Shown here one piece after another: positions 58,570 to 64,000 of a stretch of DNA of 64,000 nucleotides; the first letter of the stretch is position 1, and every line of letters begins with the position of its first letter. A model generated the notes under the pieces. The model ran no database searches. It was not told the DNA's origin and saw nothing but the letters and a program-made list of their open reading frames with translations. This stretch comes from Paralithodes platypus (lineage: Eukaryota; Arthropoda; Malacostraca; Decapoda; Lithodidae), in assembly GCA_032716605.1 (NCBI GenBank), contig CM064502.1:59716338-59780337 (forward strand), given 5' to 3'. Position numbers and translations under genes: made by a program.

Positions 58570-58893
58570 GGTAAGAGGAGATATGTCGCTTTTCTAGACC
58601 CCCTTCTCCCTCATATTTAGCCCCATTTGTTTTGAGATTATAAGACGTTCGCCCTATTAGTGTCTAAGGCCTTTCACCCCAATGTTAGGACCTTTCGTGG
58701 CGAGCGATAGCGAGTCTGTAATTTTAACAGGAACTGGCCTTCGGACGGGACATTTTTCTACCGAAATATTTACAAACATATCTTGAAGGGCGGTCTAAGG
58801 GGTGTTTTTAAAGCTCGATGGACATCTAGCGAGGAAAATAAAAGTAATGAATAAATATGCAAATATACCAAAAAGCAGCCACTACCCCCTTAA
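58570..58893 (-). mobile_element. TTAA MITE family A copy 8
   Basis: Diverged, with a shortened interior. The right end CTACCCCCTTAA is kept. Confidence 0.75.
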
Positions 58894-58944
58894 GGGAGCT
58901 CAGACGGTATTGTGCAGCATAATTTACTGGTTCGGCTCAATGGT

Positions 58945-59274
58945 TTAAGGAGGGGGTTTAGTTTGCTCTCTAAACCTCTATCAAACTTAAAACAAACACC
59001 CATAAGACCCCCCTTCGATATCAATTTGTACATTTTTCGGTAGATAAATGTCCCAGCCAAAGGTCGATTCCTCTCCAGATATAGGCTCGCTATCACTCGC
59101 CAGGAAAAAAATCGACACCTAAATGGCACGAAAGGTTTTAATATTGGCAAAGGAATGGGGGCAAAAGGTCTGAAAATCGCCAAACTAATGGGGCGAATGT
59201 CTTGGAAGCTCATAAATAATGGGGCTAAACATGAGGGAGGAGGAAGACTCGAAAAACCAACTGCCTCCCCTTAA
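58945..59274 (+). mobile_element. TTAA MITE family A copy 9
   Basis: TTAA at both ends, with the core gctcgctatcactcgccag. Confidence 0.8.
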
Positions 59275-59352
59275 GTTGCACACATTTATGTTTTCAAGAA
59301 TATGTCATAGGATATTAAGCATGCCTATATCCTAAACAATGGGTCATTATGG

Positions 59353-59690
59353 TTAAGGGGAGGTTTTTAGTTTGGTCCCTAGATATCCATCAAGCTTAAG
59401 ATTACACCCCCTTGAGCCCCTTTCAAGGTCAATTTGTACATTTTTCGGTAGAAAAATGTCCCGGCTGAAAGCCGGTTCCTCTTAAATTACAGGCTCGCTA
59501 TCGCTCGCCAGGATAAAATCGACACCTAAATGGCACGGAAGGTCTCAAAATTGACAGAAATGGGTTGAAAGTTCTTAAAATCGTCAAAATAATGGGGCGA
59601 ACGTCTTAACATTAGGAAAACAATGGGGCTAAACATGAGGGAGAAAGGAGTCCAGAACAAAAAATCCCTCGAGTGGATATCTCCCCTTAA
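59353..59690 (+). mobile_element. TTAA MITE family A copy 10
   Basis: Complete, with well conserved termini and three internal repeats. Confidence 0.85.
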
Positions 59691-59749
59691 ACAAGAATAT
59701 TCCTGCACATCGATCGACTGTATGGCTTTCATTACATTTTACCTTTGTA

Positions 59750-59968
59750 TTAACCCTTTCAAGCTCCAATACGCGTTTCTGTTCTGTTTCTGGCTACTAT
59801 TAGACGATTTTATTCAGATTAGTAACGGCATATGGAAGTCAAAGGGTTGATTGAGATAGTGTTTACCCTTTTAATACCCACAGATACAGATCCTTCTTAA
59901 GCTGCATAAAATCGTCTAATGATAGCCAAAATATACTGCTAAAACGCGTCAGAGCTTCAAGGGGTTAA
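59750..59968. mobile_element. TTAA MITE family C copy 3
   Basis: Ends are TTAACCCTTTCAAGCTCC and GAGCTTCAAGGGGTTAA. The interior shares agacgattttat and ccttcttaagctg with copy 1. It directly abuts the SINE-like element. Confidence 0.75.
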
Positions 59969-60428
59969 AATCTATCTATCTATATACCCAGGCACATAGC
60001 CCATTGCTGCGGGTGGCCGACTCGAGACAGAGCTTAGGGACCACTTTCGCGTTCCTCGCCCCTTTCTCTGTCTCTGTTCGTAGGAGAAGTATACAACACG
60101 GGGAGGATTCCTAGCCTCACGCCACTTGAGATTTAGAATACATATACGCGAAAGGAACAGTCAGAGTAAGCTATGGGTATGACACAGAACGCTTAACTGT
60201 CACTCTGATAGACCAACCCATCACTACGAAGATGTATTAAAATACATCAACATTTTCCATCGTGTAACATTTTATGAACATATGTGACCATGTTTACATA
60301 TCTACGTAGCGTTTTGGTTATTGCACACATTCCATCCCAATAATATCTTCCCATTGACATATTGGGATTCGAACCCGGGTCCATTGGATTACCAGTCCAG
60401 TGGCAAGACCACTCCGCCATACCTCCCC
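59969..60428 (-). mobile_element. Composite SINE-like element with tRNA-like head and LINE tail
   Basis: Read on the minus strand: a tRNA-like head (60428-60355), about 120 bp of unique sequence, a middle domain (60228-60133) shared with 51344-51765, then gagacagagaaaggggcgag, gtctcgagtcggccaccc and gtgcctgggtatatagat with GATA units, matching the LINE tail at 41090-41205. Head and body could be one SINE or two adjacent repeats. Confidence 0.55.
60355..60428 (-). repeat. tRNA-like sequence with GGT in the anticodon position
   Basis: A D-arm-like TGGCGGAGTGGTCTTGCCA is followed by the anticodon arm CTGGA-CTGGTAA-TCCAA (anticodon GGT, Thr) and box B GGGTTCGAATCCC. The acceptor ends GGGGAGG and TATGTCA do not pair and the T stem is only partly paired. 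It is therefore a tRNA-derived head or pseudogene rather than a working tRNA gene. Confidence 0.5.
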
Positions 60429-60484
60429 TTTATTTATAAAACGTTCATGAAGCATTTTTTTTGTTTTACTATAATCTGTAATAT

Positions 60485-60690
60485 ACAATAAATAACAGCT
60501 AATATACATAATATATATAATATACATAATAATGTATGATATGTAATATGCAATAAATAACAGCTAATATACATAATATATATAATATACATAACAATGT
60601 ATGATATGTAATATGCAATAAATAACAGCTAATATACATAATATATATAATATACATAACAATGTATGATATGTAATATGCAATAAACAC
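60485..60690. repeat. 65-bp AT-rich tandem repeat, three copies
   Basis: Units containing gcaataaataacagctaata recur at 60550, 60615 and (partly) 60680, with a first copy upstream. Confidence 0.9.
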
Positions 60691-60699
60691 AACAACTAA

Positions 60700-61164
60700 T
60701 GCATGTGATTTAATAATTGTCTTTGCATGACCTAACCCGCTGGCATCAATAAGGAGGCGTCCTGAACTTAACTAGCCTGGCCACGGGATAACGAGAGAGG
60801 GGAGAGGACGGTAATAGTACTAATGTCAACAAATACAATTATGGTAGACTTTTCATTGTATAATAAAGTACAACAATATTAATTACTCATCGTAGCATAA
60901 TATAACAGTCTGTGCTTACACATTCTTACACGTTCGATATACTGCACGAGGACAACTACTGACATTAATTACCATCACGCGCACGTGACAAAAATATTCA
61001 ATTATGAAATATTCAATTATGAAACCTTATTTTTTATATATATACAGTATAAAAAGAACATACAGGCTTATCACCAGTAGTATGCTAATTATAGACCGCA
61101 TTGATTACACTATAATACAAAATACAAATATAAACTGTAATATTAGTTACATGAAGGTACTTAC
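60700..61164. other. Likely intron or intergenic sequence
   Basis: AT-rich, no recognisable frame. If the exon at 61165-61217 is real, this is the start of its downstream intron. Confidence 0.4.
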
Positions 61165-61217
61165 CAGTCCCGTGAAGGTCTTGTAATATAGCCACGACTT
61201 CTTCAGGTAGTCAGCAT
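61165..61217 (-). CDS. Candidate internal exon of an unidentified host gene
   Basis: On the minus strand a good acceptor (ttaacttgacctatcttttcag) precedes 53 nt, followed by a consensus donor, CTG|GTAAGTACC. One frame is open and entered in phase 1: (x)ADYLKKSWLYYKTFTGL, ending on a codon boundary. A likely branch-point sequence (ttaac) lies about 20 nt before the AG. The peptide is basic and aromatic, unlike the repeats around it. I do not recognise the family, and no second exon was identified in the window. Confidence 0.5.
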
Positions 61218-61344
61218 CTGAAAAGATAGGTCAAGTTAATTATATATAATACGCCAAGGCCTAGAGTTCTCAAAAAGAGGCTCCAGTTTTGAGTTTCTTC
61301 CTGATTAATGCTGTCTACGGTTTGGGAGTTAATAAAGTCCTATT

Positions 61345-61412
61345 AAAAAAATAATAATAATAAATAAATACATACATACATACAGTACATACATACAGTA
61401 TATATATATATA

Positions 61413-61478
<66 letters not shown>
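61345..61478. repeat. AAT/CATA/TA microsatellites
   Basis: A compound tract ending in a long TA run. Confidence 0.95.
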
Positions 61479-61519
61479 GTACACAGTATATGTAGTAAAG
61501 GAAGAGCGAAGGAAAAAGA

Positions 61520-61925
61520 AAAATAACTAGAAGGTGGGGGGGGAGGGGAGGTGGGGGGGGAGGGAGGTTGGGGGGGGAGGGGAGGTGGGGGGAGGGGAGG
61601 TGGGGGGGGAGGGGAGGTGGAAAAGGGAAAAATTAGGATGGGGGACATAGATAAAATAGAGGGAGAGGGGCAGCATAGGGGGAAGAATAGGACAGCATAC
61701 ATGGAAGGGGAGGAAGAGAAGGAGGAGGAGTGAGGAATGGTGAGTGAGGGAGAAAAGGAAATAGGAAAGACGAGAAGAAGATGGGTGAAGGCACAACACA
61801 GAAAGAGTGGAGAGTGATGGAGAGTGGGAGTGAAGAAATAGTGAGTGTGTGAAGGTGGGAGGGGAAGAGAAGGAAGGGAGATCATACACAGAGTAAGGGA
61901 GAGGAAATATAGAAATAAGGGAAGG
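61520..61925. repeat. G-rich and GA-rich low-complexity sequence
   Basis: gggggggaggggaggtgg-type repeats (61535-61625) are followed by GA-rich sequence. It gives spurious Pro/Ser frames on the minus strand. Confidence 0.85.
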
Positions 61926-62134
61926 AGGGAAGCATGGACAGAATGTGAAGGAAGTTGGGGGTTGTTGGCAAAAAATAAAAAAAAATAAAAAAAAAAAAAT
62001 AAAAAAAGTAAAAAAAAAAAAAAAATAATTGTTCCCACCAAAAGTAGTTGCTCTTATTACATATCATTTACATCTTAACAATACATTAAATTTACATGTA
62101 AACATTATATAATTTATGGGCAGGCTATGATAGG

Positions 62135-62469
62135 TTAAGGGGAGATCACCACTTGAGGGATTTTTTCTGGACCCCTTTGTCCCTCATGTATAGCCCCATT
62201 GCTTTTGAGATTTTAAGACGTTCGCCCCATTAGTTTGGCGATTTTAAGAACTTTCACCCCATTTATGTCACTTTTAAGACCTTTCGTCCCATTTAGGTGT
62301 CGATTTTTTCCTGGCGAGCGATAGCGAGCCTGTAATTTAAGAGGAACTGGCCTTTGGCCAGTAAATTTTTCTACCGAAAAATGTACAAAATTATCTTGAA
62401 AGAGGGTCAAGGGGGTGTAATTTCAAGCTTAATGGAAGTCTAGGAAACACACTAAAAACCTCCCCTTAA
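62135..62469 (-). mobile_element. TTAA MITE family A copy 11
   Basis: Complete, inverted, TTAA at both ends. Confidence 0.85.
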
Positions 62470-62611
62470 ACTTCTTAAAGGATGAATTTGGAAGCTCTAA
62501 ATACGTATTGTTTGATAGGTACTATTTTAGTTTCGATTTAGATATAATCTAATTAATTCATTTCACTCCGACCACCAAACACCTCCCAATGAAATTAATG
62601 AAATCAAATTA

Positions 62612-62686
62612 TGATCCACTCGGGATGCGAACCTGGGTTACCACATACAGATCTTAAACACTCAAACCATTACACCATCAAGACCG
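62612..62686 (-). repeat. tRNA-like SINE head
   Basis: On the minus strand a weak box A (tggtgtaatggtttgagtg) and box B (gggttcgcatcc variant: aacccaggttcgcatccc) are seen. It has the flanks and orientation of the other three copies. Confidence 0.55.
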
Positions 62687-62860
62687 TTAAAGGGTTAAGT
62701 ACATGACTACGATTTTATAGTGAGATTACTGGCGTCTTTATTATTTGATATAGTTCGTTCTTCTTCTTCTTCTTTGTCTTTGTTTTTGTCTTTGTCTTGT
62801 TCTCCCAGCCTTGCCCTCTCCTTCTCTTTTCCCCCACTTTCCCCGCCATTGTTCACTTTA

Positions 62861-62861
<1 letters not shown>

Positions 62862-62901
<40 letters not shown>
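62862..62901. repeat. (CT)n microsatellite
   Basis: About 19 CT units. Confidence 0.95.
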
Positions 62902-62903
<2 letters not shown>

Positions 62904-63057
62904 TTGTCCCTGTTACAGAGAGTGATCTAGCCCACGTGTCTGTGTTTACCTTTGGGACATACAGATATTTGTGTTGCCTTGTAAAACGGCAAGTTATATT
63001 ATGGACAGTCGGGAGAGACAAGATATGCTCTGAAAAATATAGTATACAGTTTCTTCT

Positions 63058-63058
63058 A

Positions 63059-63093
<35 letters not shown>

Positions 63094-63094
63094 A
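63058..63094. repeat. (TCTA)n microsatellite
   Basis: About nine TCTA units. Confidence 0.95.
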
Positions 63095-63114
63095 ATACTC
63101 TGGCACAAACCCCT

Positions 63115-63900
63115 TTTTTGCGGGGGGGGGGGGGGGACTCGATACAGTTTCTTAAAGATTACAATGGCTAGGGGAGGAAAGGAGGTTGGTGTGGAGATAT
63201 GGGGAGGGAAATTATAGAAAGAGGGATGGATGGGAGGGGGAGGGGATCATAGTGGTGGGGAAGGTAGGGAGGGAGGGTTTATTATATATAGAGCGAGGGA
63301 GGGAGGAGGGGAGGGGAAGAGATATCAGAGGCAGAGGGTAGGGAGGAAAGGAAGGGAGGGAAGGAAGGTCATAGTGGGAGAGGGATGACAGGGAGGGAGG
63401 GGAGGGGGGGGGTGAGGTCATAGAGGGAGAGAGAAGACATTGAGGGAGGTAGGGGGCCAGGGGGGGGGGGAGAATAAGGATAGGGGATGAGAGAATGGGA
63501 GGGGAGGGGGAGGGGAGGGTGGGGTGGGCTGAACCAATAGGGGAGGGATATCAGGGAGAGAGGGGGGAAGGGCGGTAGGAACAGCTAGTGGTGGAGGGGG
63601 TGGGGGGGGGGGGGGGGGGGGGAGAGTGGGAGAACAAGGAACGGGAGGGGGAGGAGAGGGCGAGGAGAGGATGATAAGGGTGGGAGAGACACGGAGGGGA
63701 GGGGAGGATACAGGACGAAAAGGGGAGGGAGCAGAGGGGGAGAAACAAGGAGGAGAGGGGAGGGGAGGAGACAGGAAGGCAAGAGGGGGGGGGGAGCAAG
63801 GGGGAGAAACAAGGATGGGAGGAGTGGATGGGGAGGGGATGGGGATGGGGAGGGGATGGGGATGGGGAGGGGAAGGGCCGCGGGACATAACGGGGAGGGA
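63115..63900. repeat. G-rich low-complexity block
   Basis: Nearly all purine, with gaggggagg-type motifs and G runs up to about 18. Long Pro/Ser frames on the minus strand are composition artefacts. No gene seen. Confidence 0.85.
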
Positions 63901-64000
63901 GGTCAGCTCTGGCCACCACCTCCCCCAGGCTCTGTTTTTGCCACTCCTTGCGTCACTCCCCTCCCCTCCCCTTCCTATACTCTCCTTCCCAACTCCCTTC

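Noticed and set aside
61535..63900. G-quadruplex regulatory elements
   Set aside because: G runs are abundant but sit in simple low-complexity sequence with no gene nearby to regulate.
63418..63919. Proline- and serine-rich minus-strand frames
   Set aside because: Composition artefact of a G-rich purine tract.

Overview
The window is eukaryotic, repeat-dense DNA. There are no operons, almost no long clean genes, several clades of non-LTR retrotransposon, two DIRS1-like tyrosine-recombinase retrotransposons, many TTAA- and TA-flanked MITEs, tRNA-like SINE heads, and very long microsatellites and minisatellites. Together these suggest an arthropod, most likely a decapod crustacean; DIRS1-like elements are known to be common in decapods. 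That host call is an inference. Most reading frames here are transposon pieces or shadows of tandem repeats. One short host exon (61165-61217, minus) is moderately supported and two more are weak candidates.

Layout. 1-4000: pieces of an RTE-like LINE on the minus strand, separated by a Jockey-like LINE (plus) and a CR1-like LINE (minus), which itself carries a 5'-truncated insertion of a second CR1-like family. 4460-9520: a near full-length, frameshifted CR1-like LINE (ORF1, endonuclease, reverse transcriptase) between two inverted copies of a GATA-tailed repeat, plus a TTAA MITE. 10100-13170: a Jockey-like LINE on the minus strand with a poly-A tail. 13630-19450: four Tigger/pogo-like MITEs or MITE ends; one is split by three back-to-back TTAA elements. 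20240-20800: RTE reverse transcriptase remnant. 20799-29741: DIRS copy 1 with both inverted terminal repeats and an internal complementary region. 30068-38900: DIRS copy 2 in the same orientation, cut by a 100-base assembly gap.

39001-41205: a further Jockey-like LINE whose 3' tail is shared by SINE-like elements at 43.5 kb and 60 kb. 42.2-62.5 kb: at least ten near-complete copies, plus one diverged copy, of MITE family A (about 330 bp) and six copies or pieces of family B (about 380 bp). Both carry TTAA ends and share an internal core. Other TTAA MITEs, LINE fragments, tRNA-like repeats and long microsatellites lie among them. 52.68-54.94 kb: a 21-bp minisatellite. 55.63-56.50 kb: a 33-bp minisatellite with a 134-bp higher-order period. 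From 61.5 kb the sequence is largely G/A-rich low complexity.

The elements interact as parasites rather than as a pathway: they insert into one another, and SINE-like elements appear to borrow a LINE tail. Family labels come from protein motifs and repeat structure read by eye; no database search was run.
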